Shown: positions 1 to 12,599 of the stretch, in pieces | How positions within the stretch are numbered: position 1 is the first letter of the stretch | Layout: each line of letters opens with the position of its first letter | DNA from: Cristatella mucedo | Lineage: Eukaryota > Bryozoa > Phylactolaemata > Cristatellidae | Assembly (NCBI GenBank): GCA_009760855.2 | Contig: WPIO01000007.1 | Span: forward strand, 7,392,501 to 7,454,500 | Direction: 5' to 3' | Length of the DNA stretch: 62,000 nt | Translations under genes and position numbers: made by a program | Notes under the pieces: model-generated | Told to the model about the DNA's origin: nothing | Database searches by the model: none | What the model saw: the letters and a program-made list of their open reading frames with translations, nothing else

Positions 1-769
1 AACGTTTTTTTGCGTGTTCCAACATTTTGGAAATGTATAAATTGTAATTTGTCGTCTTTTACTGTTAATGTAGCCTGAAAAGTTTTAATGGAGAAAGTTG
101 CCTCTTCATTCTTAAGCTCCTTACTGTCAAAACTATCGAGAAATATATTATTATGCTGCTTATAAGTCGATGTTATTTGGATTAAACTATACTAAATAGT
201 TACCTTACACACGGCCCTGTAGTGTGTGATTGCACCAAAATTATAAAAATGTAGGACATAATTCGTCAGAACTTTGAATATAGTCTCACAAAGTAAGTAG
301 CATATCTAAAACATGATGACGGAAACGCTGTGAGTAGCGATGAGGATATGACCCGGTTTGCTAAAAGATAGCGAGGCTTGCTTAGGTTGACGGTTCCTTC
401 GAATAATTGAGAGATGGTAAGGTTTAAATTCGCTTTAGAAACTAAACTGTTTTGATTTTAATTACTTCTTGTTTACTGTCCTAAAATTGCTGAATGTGCA
501 ATTCTGTTTTTGCAATCATGATTACATGTTATAAGCTCAAACGCTCGATTTTAAATGGATTAGTAACCATTTAGCGAGGCGTTCTTGTTACCCGTGCTGT
601 TAATCGTGTGCATGGGATTTAGCTAGCAAATCTGAAGCTCCTAGAAAGATATTGAGTTCTCTGAGAGTGTTTTATCGAATTTGCTATTATTGTTATTATA
701 GCAAGGATGAAAGTGCTGCACTTCTCGACCAAGGATAGGTAGTTCTTTTCCTGAAGAGGTTAAATAGAT
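1..769. other. AT-rich stretch with no recognised gene
   Basis: I find no convincing open frame, splice-bounded exon, tRNA-like box pair or copy of the window's repeat families here. Composition is AT-rich, unlike the GC-rich exons elsewhere. Confidence 0.5.
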
Positions 770-845
770 ATAATAATAATAATAATAATTCACTTGATAA
801 AGCGCCCTCAGAGAACTTAATCTCTCTCTCTAGGCGCTTTACAGT
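770..845 (-). mobile_element. LINE 3' tail fragment (CR1/L2-type)
   Basis: A TAA triplet run is followed by the reverse complement of the window's LINE 3' hairpin: AAAGCGCC, an AGAGA/TCTCT inner stem, then GGCGCTTT. Only the last ~75 bases of the element are present, as expected for extreme 5' truncation during target-primed reverse transcription. The usual preceding 'TTTGCTGCAAAGG' segment is missing, so the copy stops just past the hairpin. Confidence 0.75.
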
Positions 846-1674
846 ATCGTTAAATGCATTCATTTGAAAGCCACCAAGGCTTTTATTTTGCCGTCTACAA
901 GGAGTTGTAAAATAGGTTGCTCTATCCTTTGACCTATTTGCAATTTCATATAGACGACCTGAGACTTTAAAGCATAGGGCAGATTTTCCAAGTTTTTCCG
1001 ATATTTTCAGCAGCAAAAAGATTATCATTTTGAAGATATAATATTATTATTTTCAACCAATCGTCATTATCTCTTGCTAATGTACTTGCTTACCGTGACT
1101 ATTGAGTAGTAAAAAGTCAAACATTAATATTTAATCTCTTGTCTCGAGCTTTTAGTTACAGCCGTAGCTGTGCTCATGGGCTTACAGTTTCGTCAAGCCC
1201 AATTCCAGCATTTGCAAGATGATTCAGCTTTCTTGAAGCTCCCTTGTATTTACCGAATTTCAAACGGTTGCCAAGAAGAATACTTTGCTGTGGAGACAGT
1301 TATTCTAAATTGAGTCGAATTAAGCCCAGTTGCTGACAAAGAGTGGCTTTTAAGTCCCAGGGCTGCTGCTCAAGCGAAACCACAGCTGCACTTTATAAGC
1401 TAGACGATCATTGGGAGGCAAACGAGAACCATATGAACTATTCTAAGCAGTGCTGAGAAAATCGCTGATTGCTGAACCGTAGATGTGCCTACGATGCATT
1501 CACTGCTGCACAGTGACATTTTCCCGCATTTCACTGTTTTCCCATTCGCTTTCGGACATTTTGTTTTATCAATTTCAGTTACTATTTGCCATCGGAAGCT
1601 TCCAGATGCTATCGTTGACAACTTGGAGCTATTTCTCATCCGGTCGGACGGTGAATTAATAGTGTCGAATGGAA
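846..1674. other. No recognised feature
   Basis: Short open frames occur on both strands around 1400-1700, but none resembles a known domain or has convincing splice sites. No SINE or LINE tail was seen. Confidence 0.4.
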
Positions 1675-2245
1675 AAACATGCAGCGTATCGACCTCAAGA
1701 TTCTGACACTCACTTTATTTCCATCCTACTCAGTGGTTCTTAACTTTCCTAATGCCGCTACCCTTTACTACAGTTCCTCATGTTGTGGCGACCCCAACCA
1801 TAAAATTATTGTGCGCAAAATGTGGAAATGCGTTTTTCCAATGGTCTAACGCGACCCCAGTGAAATTGTCATTCGACCTACGAAAGGGTCGCGACCCACA
1901 GGCTGAGAACCGCTGGTCTTACTTCTGCATACCTATTGAAATACTTCCTCGTCAGGCTTCACAAGTTACCACCCGCTCTTCGGACTAAGACTGCTTACAA
2001 TTTTGCTGTGCCTCTATGCAACCCTGAAAAAAATTTGGATATCAAGCCTTCAGTTCTTTGCCTCCCGAAGCGTTGGAGTCTCTTCCGACTGGCGTCATTA
2101 CACAGCCCGACTTGGCAATGTTCAAAAAGAAGCTAACATTTCACCTGTTTCTAACAGCAATTTCTGGCTCCGTGCGAATTATTTTGCGTGTGGTTTTTTG
2201 TGTGCTCTGATACTACGCTTCTTCTTTAACAAATTAATACGCTTT
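1675..2245 (+). mobile_element. LINE ORF2 C-terminal relic, split by a MITE
   Basis: The plus strand reads like the C-terminal region of CR1/L2-type LINE ORF2. Before 1730 the frame gives 'QRIDLKILTLT', matching the 'QRIDFKVLSLTF' segment of other LINE copies in this window. After 1916 shifted frames give a 'PKRWNSLPTGV..QPDLAMFKKKL' type motif, the usual Trp-Asn-Ser-Leu-Pro then Phe-Lys-Lys ending. The two halves are separated by the hAT MITE at 1731-1915. Several frameshifts and the lack of a hairpin tail mark it as an old relic, probably of a different subfamily from the commoner LINE here. Confidence 0.6.
1731..1915. mobile_element. hAT-type MITE with terminal inverted repeats
   Basis: The element begins CAGTGGTTCTTAAC and ends GAGAACCGCTG, imperfect terminal inverted repeats of the CAGNGGTTCTCAA type common to non-autonomous hAT elements. 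Inside, 'GTCGCGACCC' near the right end is typical of these MITEs. The flanks are 'atcctact' on the left and 'gtcttact' on the right, a likely 8-bp target-site duplication with two differences, which is the hAT length. It encodes nothing, so movement would have needed a transposase supplied elsewhere. Confidence 0.75.
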
Positions 2246-2414
2246 AGTTTCTGAAATTGTAGGCAAAACTCAAAGTTATTTAGGCCTCATAAGGTACCGA
2301 ACTAATAGCATGCTGTTATCAATTTTATAAATGTATAATTCAGCTATTTATCAAGGCTCTCCATAAGAGTTTTGTCGCACTGCGCCGGCCTGGCTCAATT
2401 TTAGGGCGCACAAG

Positions 2415-2835
2415 AACTGCTCAGCGAGAAACATCTCTGTCCTGGAGCATTGAGCAAGAGGACGCAGCCGTCGTAGTAGGATCGTGAGGTGATTGATATC
2501 GGCTGCTGGCCTGTCAACCCCAAAGTCCCGGCTAGCAATTTAAGAATAGGGCAACGCTCGCCCGTAGGTCGCTGTCGCCGCCAGCCGTCCGAGAGTTGCT
2601 GGATGGGTTTCCATGAGAACCAGAAAGGGAGCTGTAGAGCATCTGTGCTCTCGAGCTGTGAGCAAGAGGACGCAGCAAATGGTCGTAGTAGGGCCAGTAG
2701 GCTGGTTGAGGTCGGCTGGCCTGTCAACCCAACTGTCCCGGCTAGTTGTATTAGGGTGGGGCGACGCTCGCTCGCGGTTGCCTCTTCGTCTGTGGCAAAG
2801 TTTCGATGCCGTCGCCGGCAGCTGCCGGACTCATT
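2415..2835. repeat. Imperfect tandem duplication, ~210-bp unit
   Basis: Two adjacent units share 'gagcaagaggacgcagc' (2452 and 2660), 'ggcctgtcaaccc' (2508 and 2718) and 'cggctag', offset by 208-210 bases. The spacing is close to 70 codons. Long frames stay open across both units on both strands (minus 2401-3117, plus 2489-2992), so coding potential cannot be assigned to a strand. Neither translation resembles a family I recognise. It could be a decayed duplicated exon or a non-coding GC-rich duplication. Confidence 0.6.
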
Positions 2836-3117
2836 TTCTCTGAAAGCGCGGGAGAAGGGCGTGCCATCCACGGGGCAATGGACGGGAAAGCGCGAGCCAG
2901 CGCAAGAAGAAGAATTCAACGGCGTAGGGATTTGCCGCTGCGAACTAGAATTAGTTCGGTGCAGTGTGGAGGAGGTATTTCTCCATAGGTAAAGCGGCCT
3001 CCCAGTACTCCACCGTATTTGCGAAGGTTGAGGTTTTCTTGCCTGTTTTACGATGGAAGCGGAGCCCTTGTCCTCCAGCCAGGCGTTAAGGCTCGAGGCA
3101 TTACTGCCTTTTTGCAA

Positions 3118-4154
3118 AAGTGGAGGCGGAAGCCGAGTTCTCCGGTCAAGGTCTAGGTTCCGGTTGTTCGGGCACTTTGCGCATCTTTGTCCATCTTTGC
3201 CGCAGAATCAAATCGACGCAGCCACTCGACTGAGTCCGTCTTGCGTCGTAGGTCGCGACTTTTGCAAGCAATGATGATGTCGACTCAATCCTGCAAAAAT
3301 AACTTGTAGTTTGACGCCCCGGATGCAAGCTAGCGACGGTAAAGAAACACTTTCGTCTCCGATAGCAACTTTGCATTTAAGCTCGCAGCTCGACGGCTCA
3401 CAATCGTCCTCTTCTGCGTCTGCGCTTCCAATGCCCCCTTTCTCTCCGGGCCGTGAATCATCCCCGTAAAACATCTACTTATTAAGCAGTAACCCCATAT
3501 AAATCGCAAACCGATAAAGCCACAAATCCAATGCAGCGCCATAAGACCAAATGATTGAGTGGTGCGGGCACTTTGCGGATGATTCTGATCCGAAATATTT
3601 CACGGGGGTGGGGCTAAATAGCACCTATTCGTTGCGGGAAAGTGAATTGCTCCATACGTGTTTAGAGTATGCACACGATATGCCTAGTTTGTGGATCCGG
3701 AGTTTGTGGAGGGCATATATTGTACTTAGGCTGAAAGCCAAGCCTTTGGTTTGGAATGTGATATATGAAATGCTGGTTTTGCGGCGGGAAAGAGCTCCTA
3801 GGTCGGCTCCTGATCAGGCTGCCTTGACATAGCTTATGTCGCACGTGTGTTCTCCCTCGTCTAATTTACCCATTTCCCCTAAGTGCTACCAGGCTTGATG
3901 TACATTTGTTTTTATCTGGCGATTTTTCTCTTTGTTGTGAAGACGTTGTTGCTGCCCGAGCTGTAGCTTGCGACTGCTTGCACCACCGTTCTCCTATTCA
4001 AATTTAAGTGCATGAAGTACTTTTTGCACTAGAGTGCTCGGAGGGCACTCTTTTGTTGTTGAAAGCAGCTGAAAAATAAGCACGTCTATGTAATAGTTAT
4101 GACACGTGGTGTATGAGCACTTCTCGGTGCAACCGAGTCTGCTCTTGTGGTGCT
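3118..4154. other. Mixed-composition DNA, no assigned gene
   Basis: A 93-codon plus-strand frame from 3551 to 3832 has a reasonable amino-acid mix but no recognised domain or clear splice borders. No repeat-family copy was identified. Confidence 0.3.
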
Positions 4155-4342
4155 ATTTCCCAGACACTATGTATCATGGCTCTGAAGACAAGCGGCCGCT
4201 AAAGATTTTTCCAGTCAGCAATGCTGTATTGCAGTATGTCATGACTCGAATGCCCTGGTCTTATGTACTGTCCTCGGATGAACAGAAATACGAGTTCCTG
4301 ACTGCTGCTAATAATATGTGCCACATCTTGCTACTGATAACT
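4155..4342 (+). CDS. Candidate internal exon, function unknown
   Basis: A pyrimidine-containing tract ending 'ctatttcccag' precedes 4155, and a possible donor 'gttagtgac' follows 4342. The frame across this interval is open and gives a normal amino-acid mix, including 'FPVSNAVLQYVMTRMPW' and 'SSDEQKYEFLTAANNMC', with no low-complexity run. The exon would start with two bases of a split codon and end two bases into another. I do not recognise the protein. The donor is only moderate and no partner exon was found, so this could be a chance frame. Confidence 0.3.
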
Positions 4343-4628
4343 TGGTTAGTGACATTCTGTCTTGAGATTTTGTAGCCCAAACCTGAGTGACAATTTTATT
4401 ATGCGTTCTAAAAAAAGTATTTCTATACCTTAGGTGACCTATTCGGGACCTTTGGGAATTGTTCCATTATTTTAAATAATTTAGCAAGTGCAGCATACGT
4501 TTTGAGTCATTAGTATGGCTGCACTTTCACTGCCTTTCACTTTATTATCAGACAACTCTGCTCCAGTTTAGAGCTACCGTTTGCTTGTTCATGTGTGCTC
4601 ATTACCAATCACCAATTTTGTTTCCTGT

Positions 4629-5900
4629 TTAATAATAATAGTAACAATAGCACACTTGATAAAGCGCCTTTGGAGAGCTCAATCTCATTATAGGCGCTTT
4701 ACATTTGCTGCAAAGGAAGCATGGTTGAATGGTTAGTAGTAGCATGCTCAATAAACAACAAGGAGAACATGGTTAAGGGTGACATACACAGGGCAAGAAT
4801 GCAAGTGAGGTTTGAGACAGCATGCACAGTATCAGCAAACATAATCACACGAGAAAGAAATCATGGGGACCCACTCAATGCTGTGATAAATAGGTGTGCT
4901 TATGATTCTTTTTTAAATGTGATCCAGTCAGGGGAAGCCATGTGATGCAAGTTGGGAGTGGGTTCCAAGCTTTAGGAGCAAACGAACTAAAGGCTCGGTC
5001 TTCAAAGGATTTGAGGTTTGTACGAGGTATAGTTAAGCACATGGATTCCGAAAAGCGGGTTTTACGATATAAATCTATGTAAATCTACGATGCTTAGCCT
5101 GGTTGGGCAATAGATCTGATAGTTAGGTTGGAGTCAAAGTATGAAGTAACCTGAAAGTGAGGGACAAAACCTTGAAGTCGAAGCGTTGATTGACTGGTAG
5201 CCAGTGCATGTCTACGAGAAGTGGTGGGATGTGGCAACTGCGACGCTCACGACAGACAAGCCTAGCTGCAGAGTTTTGCACAAGCTGTAAGCGCCTGATT
5301 GCACAGGCCGGTAGACCGGCAAGCCGTAAATTAAAAAAGTCAATACGAGGTGTCACAAATGCCCGGACCAACTTATATGTGGTATGCCTGTCTATACAAT
5401 CCCGAATTTTAGCAATTTTATGTAGCTGAAAGTAGGCAGACTAGATTGTGGAGCTGATACGGTCGTCTAATGAAAGGTCGCTTCGGAACACGACACCTAG
5501 ATTTCATGCAGATTGAACAGGAGATATGCTGGTAGAGCCAACTTTGAGTGTCAGCCTTTCGAATTTCTGAATCACCCTTGGTTTGCCCATAACTAGTAAG
5601 TTGGTTTTACCATCATTCAATTTAAGAAAATTTGCTGCCATCCATGTGCAGATGTCATCATTACATGCAGCAAGGGAGTTGAGAGAATTCGAGGTGCTTG
5701 AGGGCTGGGAGGGTTCAAAGCAGAGGTACAACTGAGTGTCATCCGCATAGAAGTAAAAACCTAGATTGTGCTTGGCAATCACATCTGCAAGAGAAAGAGT
5801 ATAAGTCGTGAAAAGAACCGGACTAAGCACGGAGCCCTGACGTACCCCATATTTCAGAGGTTCATCGGATGATCTTTGCCCATTCACATCGATACTCTGA
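4629..5900 (-). mobile_element. 5'-truncated CR1/L2-type LINE with RT and C-terminal region
   Basis: On the minus strand this runs from within the reverse transcriptase to the 3' hairpin tail and (TTA)n at 4629-4700. The RT piece (5504-5900) shows 'GVRQGSVLSPVLF' and an intact catalytic 'YADDTQLYL', followed by 'NFLKLNDGKTNLLVMG'. The C-terminal piece (5123-5371) has 'QNSAARLVCRER' and 'HWLPVNQRFDFKVL'. Frames differ between the pieces, so the copy is dead. Similarity stops near 5900, just upstream of the 'SIDVNGQRSS' segment. The longest frame runs on to 5992, but that extra part does not match the other copies. Confidence 0.85.
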
Positions 5901-6382
5901 TGTGATGTTAAAGTGCAGTTGAATGAGAAAATTTGGTCTTTTGTGTTACCCTCGATGTGAGTAAGGTCATGCACACGAGCCAAAAGAGTCAATTAGTTAG
6001 AAAGTGTACGAAGTTCAAGGCTGAGGCGTCAGATAAGCTATCAAAATGAACGTTGAAATAATTCATAATGAGGAAAGCTCAATTTCTTGCACACATAATT
6101 GAAATGAGATCTGAGATGATCAGAGAAATCTGAAATAAAGGACTTGGTACCTATTTATTGCAAATCCTACCGTCCATAAGTTTTCGATGATTGTATGACA
6201 TGCAAGCAAATGCCAAATTAATGGTTGTCTGATTTTCTGTCTGTCTTTTGGTGTTTGGAAGGTGCTATCACCTTCTCCAATCTGGTTTTGAAGCCACATA
6301 AATGTTGCGGATACTCACATAATGGTGCCAATTTTTCAGGTAGGCCTTTCTGCCACCATTTAATGTCAAGATCTTATTGCCA

Positions 6383-6384
<2 letters not shown>
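5901..6384. other. No recognised feature
   Basis: Flank of the truncated LINE. No coding frame, RNA box or repeat-family copy was identified. Confidence 0.4.
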
Positions 6385-6429
<45 letters not shown>

Positions 6430-6487
6430 TTGTGTGTATATGCATTATATATGTATATACATTATATATATATATATGTGTAAATAC

Positions 6488-6521
<34 letters not shown>
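6385..6521. repeat. Compound (TA)n/(TG)n microsatellite
   Basis: A (TA)16 run is followed by a short (TG)n and two more TA-rich runs broken by 'tgtgtaaatacatt'. The open frames across it are products of the repeat. Confidence 0.95.
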
Positions 6522-6524
<3 letters not shown>

Positions 6525-7395
6525 TTCTCATCCTCAATGCTTGATTGAGAGAGATTGTTTGCACTGTAATTGAACTCAGCTTGCTTGTGTGCTTAAACAA
6601 GTCAATATTTTTCGTGCTACAGTGATTTTTATGAAAGCTTAAGTAGCTCTCTGGCTAAGAAGGCACAAAGACGCACACCCACAAGCTAGGCTTGCATATA
6701 AAAAGACGCATGAACCTACTTGCAGGGGCCCGGGTCTCCGAAAAGACCCCGTGCTCAAAGTGAATTAATTAATTATTTCTAGAAAGTAGTCAAGATCGTA
6801 GAAAAACCAGAAAAGCCTCATGTTCCATTGTACCAGTCGTGTTGAAAACGGAGGACGCCAACACGGTTTCGGCATCCACTTACGTCGCTGTACACGGAGT
6901 TCGTAAAGAAAAAAACTGGCGGTTGGTGTCGAAACGCCTAAGACGAAGTCCGGGCGCCCGAACACCCCATCTCCCCTTCTATAGCCTGGCCAGACCTCAC
7001 TCCTGTGTTTTTTCGCCAACAAATAGAGAATAAAATTGAACTCTGATCGCGGTACAGCTTTATTGACCAAAAGAAGGCGATTGAGCGTATAAGGGGTCTA
7101 TTTGACTTTCATTAGCGGCGTTGTGGAGTTTTTGCGAGTCCCGGGTTCCAGCTAATAGGTTCACGTGGTCGTTCAAGGCTTAACAACAGAGCAGGTATCT
7201 TGTATAGAATGACACTTGGCCATCTGCATTGGCATTTTTACAGCCTCAAAGATTTTTTTTAGCCAGCCACTGGCCTCAGCTTATTCATGTGGTCTCATTC
7301 TGAAGTTGCATCTATAACATTTCAGTAACATCTCAGTTAAATAGGCTGTCTGGTATGCTTGTAATTCCGTCCGCCATCTTGATCAGCGGTCAAAA
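6522..7395. other. No recognised gene; possible old LTR-like segment
   Basis: A minus-strand AATAAAGC near 7055-7065 and a small hairpin (GGGTCTcc..AAGACCC) near 6730-6750 recall LTR R/U5 regions. There is no second copy or target duplication, so no element is called. Confidence 0.25.
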
Positions 7396-7665
7396 TCAGC
7401 CGAATGTCAGATTCCCTGGTTCATCTATCGCAGCTTCATTTGGTGCCTCCAAAGGAGCCTTGATGTCATCGAGTGTGACAAAGTGGCTCACTTTTTTACA
7501 TATCGCTCTCAGCTCGTTTGCAGAAAAGTTGCTCCTCATCCATGTCTGACCGAGGATGTCGTCGTTGTCATTATTATCTCCCCTCTCTTTACTATTAGCA
7601 GTAGAAGATGCATTTGTACAGCACACGACTACCTTTTTGTCAAGCTCAGCACTGGCAAATGACAA
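7396..7665 (-). CDS. Unrecognised protein-coding-like fragment
   Basis: An 89-codon minus-strand frame has a balanced composition, with an acidic stretch (GDNNDNDD) followed by 'QTWMRSNFSANELRAICKK' and a proline-containing end. It is open in one frame while its neighbours are broken. No family motif is recognised and flanking frames close quickly. It could be an isolated exon, a transposon-derived remnant or chance. Confidence 0.25.
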   Translation of the reverse strand: MSFASAELDKKVVVCCTNASSTANSKERGDNNDNDDILGQTWMRSNFSANELRAICKKVSHFVTLDDIKAPLEAPNEAAIDEPGNLTFG

Positions 7666-10269
7666 ATGGAGCTGTCTGGCTTAAATTTCTTAGCTCACTT
7701 GAACAAGTCCTCTCAGAATCGTACTACAGAGTTGAGCCATTGAAAATGCCTCCGTGAAAGGATCCCGGTGCAGATTAACTGAGCCGGTCTTTTTAGTCGA
7801 GCCAGTGGTTGGCAAAGAGCCATGGTGCTGTTGATATGTTTTGCTGGGTGTTAATCAAGTAGTTTGAGAGTTATGGAGTTCTGTCGGGCTATTGTTGGGT
7901 TGGTCCTCACTGATTTGAGACTCAACAGCTTAATCTCCCATCTGCCGGAGATAAGCCGCGGACAGTTACTCAAACCTTACTTTGCATGCTTATAGGAACT
8001 GGTCGCTTAAATAAATCGGCTGTCTCAGTTAACAGACGTTTCTTAGCACTGTGATAAATGAAGGAAAATGTACTGCTGCTACTGATAGAAGAACAGCTGC
8101 ACACCAAGTAAAGCTAAAGTGCTATCACGAAGCTGTAGCATAACCTAGCTAACCGACGAGATTATCATTATAGAGTCCAGCTTCAACCTCGGACTTGCTT
8201 CGGCCCCTCTCAGCGGCCTAAAAGAGCAGTGCCGCAGACACTGCTGTCTGCTCCTCGCATTGGTCAGCGAATTTTCTCCATTCGGCTTTCGATCTACCGT
8301 GACTTGTAGAGCTGCAGCGTGCATTCTTCCTGAATAACGCATTGTAGCCAGGTGGACAGTTTCTGTCGCCATGCTAGCTGAGCTGCTGACTGCAGCAACG
8401 GCTGCAGATGAACTGCTGCCTGAACCCCAGTATACTATTTCCTTTGTAGGGTATCTTTAACTTAGCAGGAGATTGTGGGAGCAAAGGAGCACATTGGTTG
8501 ACTTGGTTAGCATGTATATAGCTTGTAACCAAAGCTCAAGAGCAGCAGCTGAGGTTGGCTGCGAGCTCCCGATTGGGCATTACTGGCACTCTGCAGATTA
8601 TTTTGTTCCTAAATATTTCACGAAAGACTTGATAGCACCCGGTCTTAGCCAGAAACTGGATTGCTGCATAGGTTTCCAATAGAAGCACATTCCAAATTGC
8701 ACATAGGAATTAACGTAGAAATATTACTAATGATAATTAGAATCTAGATAGTCATAACCACAAGCATAGTCATATAATCATCATAATTCTATTTCATAAC
8801 TGTCCGAGTGAACTATATTTATGAAGCAGTTACAAAAGCCTGGACAGGAAGATCATGCAATGAGCGATCAATGACGATGGAAGGCATTCACTATCTTTTG
8901 GATTAATTTAGCATTTACTTGCATTTAGACTTAGTTATGCATCACACATTTTTGATGGTTCATTGAAGCAGAAAATTATTCCATGTGCTTATAATTTGAA
9001 TTAGCCGAAATTCATCTGCCTTGGTACCAAGTTCAGAAATCAAGGCAACAGTACTGGTCTAGGTCATCGCTCCCCAGACTAAGCAATGGTTGGAGAAAGT
9101 CAACTGCTCTTAACTTTGAGCCTAAGGAAGTGGCTTCAAATGATAACTTCATGATAGAGTTGCATCACAATGTGCAGCACTGTGCTTCATGGAGGCCTTC
9201 TTGACTAGATTGTCTTGATCACTTTCTCCCTCCGACTTAACAAAGGCTTTTTGGGGGTCAAATTAGATGTCAGGGTCATATTTTGTTGCTGGATTTAAAG
9301 TTGTTAAGGTTGGGTTTGAATGAAAAACATGTTCTTCATTGCAAGATATTCCTAATTATTCCTCCGGCAAGTTTGATTTTTGATTGGAGAAGGCAGTTTT
9401 CACTTAATTCAATTGGTTTCACTCTTGCTGTGCTTGATGTGGCTAAAAGCTGTGCTTTGGTCAGTTTCTCTAGAGTGTGCAAGCACAGAATTTGATGAGT
9501 TCCTACCTCACCTTTGACTAGGTAATAGAGCTCAGCAGCTCGCTCTGAATTTAAATGAGGTATCCTCTCCCGAGCTTAACAAGAAATATTTATAAATACA
9601 GTTATATCCAAATGCATAACATAATGTAGTAACAATATATTATGACATAGCAAAAATATGTAATACAAAGTATGCATAGATGTACACATTGACCAACATA
9701 CTAGCATAGAGAACACAATTAGGGTTGCCAGATAGAAAAGCAAACAAAAAAAATAGGATGTGTCTGCTAATGTATGCAACTACATAGTGCGAAGAAATTT
9801 ATGGAGGTAGCCTAGGCCGGACGTCAAAATTAAAAATTTGATATTCAGATAAAGTATAGCGCAGATAAAGGTCGAGATAATAAGGCCACAAAAGATAAAT
9901 TAATAGATAGCTAAAGAGAAGGCTAGCTATGCACATCATTTGTGGACCCAGATTTTGGAGCCAGGTTGTTCATCATCCGAAGAGAGCATAGCCAGCCAAA
10001 TTTTATGGAGGGGGCACGACTCTCAAGGTTACAACGAAGGCTGGCCAGAGCTGCAATTAACAAAACATGCAAGCAATTATAGTTTTATTCGAAATGAAAT
10101 CACAATTTCACCTTGAGTAGAATAAGGACATAATCAAATCGTTGGTGATGGTGGCACTTAGTAATAGGGGCAGTCCTGGTCCATGCGCCACTGTAGGCAG
10201 CAGACAAGAGTGCTCTCCTTGTTTCCTGTCCTTTCTTCCTCCTGGCTCCTGGGAGGCAATGGACGAGTT

Positions 10270-10273
<4 letters not shown>
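7666..10273. other. Unassigned AT-rich DNA
   Basis: About 2.6 kb with only short frames. I found no LINE tail, SINE box pair, terminal inverted repeats or convincing exon. Confidence 0.4.

Positions 10274-10301
<28 letters not shown>
10274..10301. repeat. (TG)n microsatellite
   Basis: Uninterrupted TG dinucleotides, about 14 copies, in otherwise mixed sequence. Confidence 0.95.
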
Positions 10302-10303
<2 letters not shown>

Positions 10304-10498
10304 TGTGTCTGTGCATTAAGGTAACTATTGTGCTTTTATTTTGAACAGCTAATCGTCAACTTGATCGTCGATAGCAAAACCATTTTACATCCACAATCAG
10401 ATTGTATTGAATTTCCACCTACACCACCAGCAAGCCTACAATGTCATACAGATACAAAGCCTACTCTATCCAATGTACCTCAGAAATATTTTTGAAAG

Positions 10499-11589
<1,091 letters not shown>

Positions 11590-11665
11590 TTCTTTCCACA
11601 TACAACAGGTTTCGAGCCTACGACCTAGGCGGTTAAAGTCGATGACCGTGATCATGGTCATGGAA
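11590..11665 (-). mobile_element. Possible degraded tRNA-derived SINE head
   Basis: The minus strand reads through 'CCTAGGTCGTAGGCTCGAAACC', which resembles the Pol III B box and its upstream arm (GGTCGTGGGTTCGAATCC) in the window's SINEs. No A box or 3' tail survives, so this is a weak call. Confidence 0.25.
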
Positions 11666-12189
11666 GGCTAGAAAGTCAGCTACTTGATCGAATCAGGACA
11701 TTTAGTTCCAACCTATTCTGACTGCCCACCTGTGCTGGTCTGCTTTTATGCAGGGGAACCGATGGGTTAATCGTGGCTGTTTTCAGCGTGTAAATATGGA
11801 TTCAGCGGATTCTCTGCTCTTAAGTGAGGCTCGGAGGTTCCTGGATTACTCAGACCACAGGACATGAAGTTCAAGTCAGCTCGAGCTTCCAAGATTTGTC
11901 ATGGTGCTGCCGTGAGCACCTGCGAAGTTTTCTTGTCTCTCATCTAAATGTGAATATAGTTAGTAGATTTTATCCTCCCCAGTCAGCATTGCTCTTCATA
12001 GTGCTGCACGTGACATTGATTTTGTTTTGCTCAATGGTCCGTATGAGTCGGCTTCTCAGTCCTCCGTGGATATGCCTAGTTCCTGTTACCTTGCGCTCAC
12101 TTTCTAAGCGAACTTGGTTCCTTCGCTGAAAACACTCCTGATGGGTAGCTGACCTTGACCAAGAAGACGACGGAATCCGACACGTTTGG
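11666..12189. other. No recognised feature
   Basis: A 101-codon plus-strand frame at 11824-12129 shows no known motif. Nothing else was identified. Confidence 0.35.
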
Positions 12190-12540
12190 CTGTATTGCTT
12201 CAGTTAAAGCTAGCCTTTAAAGCTGAAATAGGTAATAAATCGGAAATCGTCCGTGTAGAAACGGCAGTGGCTACAGGAAGCACCTTGATGACTGAGAGAA
12301 GATAATTCAAGGTAGGCAGACGTGACGCCTCGTTTATAAATGAGCAGAGTTTAGTCTTCCTTGACGTCCCCACCCAAGTCATAAGGCTCGAGAGCATCCT
12401 GTCTCAGGCTCGAAGCTGCAAGGGCAATGGTCATATCGAGAGTGGTAGTGAATGCAAGTAGTGCGAGTGAGACAAGCTTATAGTGGAAGGAGCGATCACG
12501 ATTCGTGGCCGAAATCTGGCAGAGTGCACCCAATCAGTAT
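12190..12540 (-). pseudogene. hAT transposase relic, C-terminal dimerisation region
   Basis: Two overlapping minus-strand frames together resemble the C-terminal end of a hAT transposase. The downstream one (12200-12397) contains 'LPTLNYLLSVIKVLPVATAV' followed by Ser-Thr-Arg-Thr. This matches the hAT dimerisation pattern: aromatic/Pro-x-Leu, then a hydrophobic helix, then (I/L)PV(A/S)(T/S)A and a Ser-Glu/Thr-Arg turn. The upstream one (12351-12533) is a helical stretch rich in Ala and Leu. The change of frame and the missing N-terminal BED finger and DDE residues mean it is not functional. Autonomous relatives could have moved the hAT MITE at 1731; that link is inference. Confidence 0.55.
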
Positions 12541-12599
12541 TTCGGCTTTAGAGAGTTGAGGAAGCCCGCATTTCTCTAGATTAGCTTGGAGCACTGCGT

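Noticed and set aside
6730-7090. Solo LTR candidate on the minus strand (AATAAAGC, terminal hairpin)
   Set aside because: No TG/CA termini, target duplication or second copy is visible.
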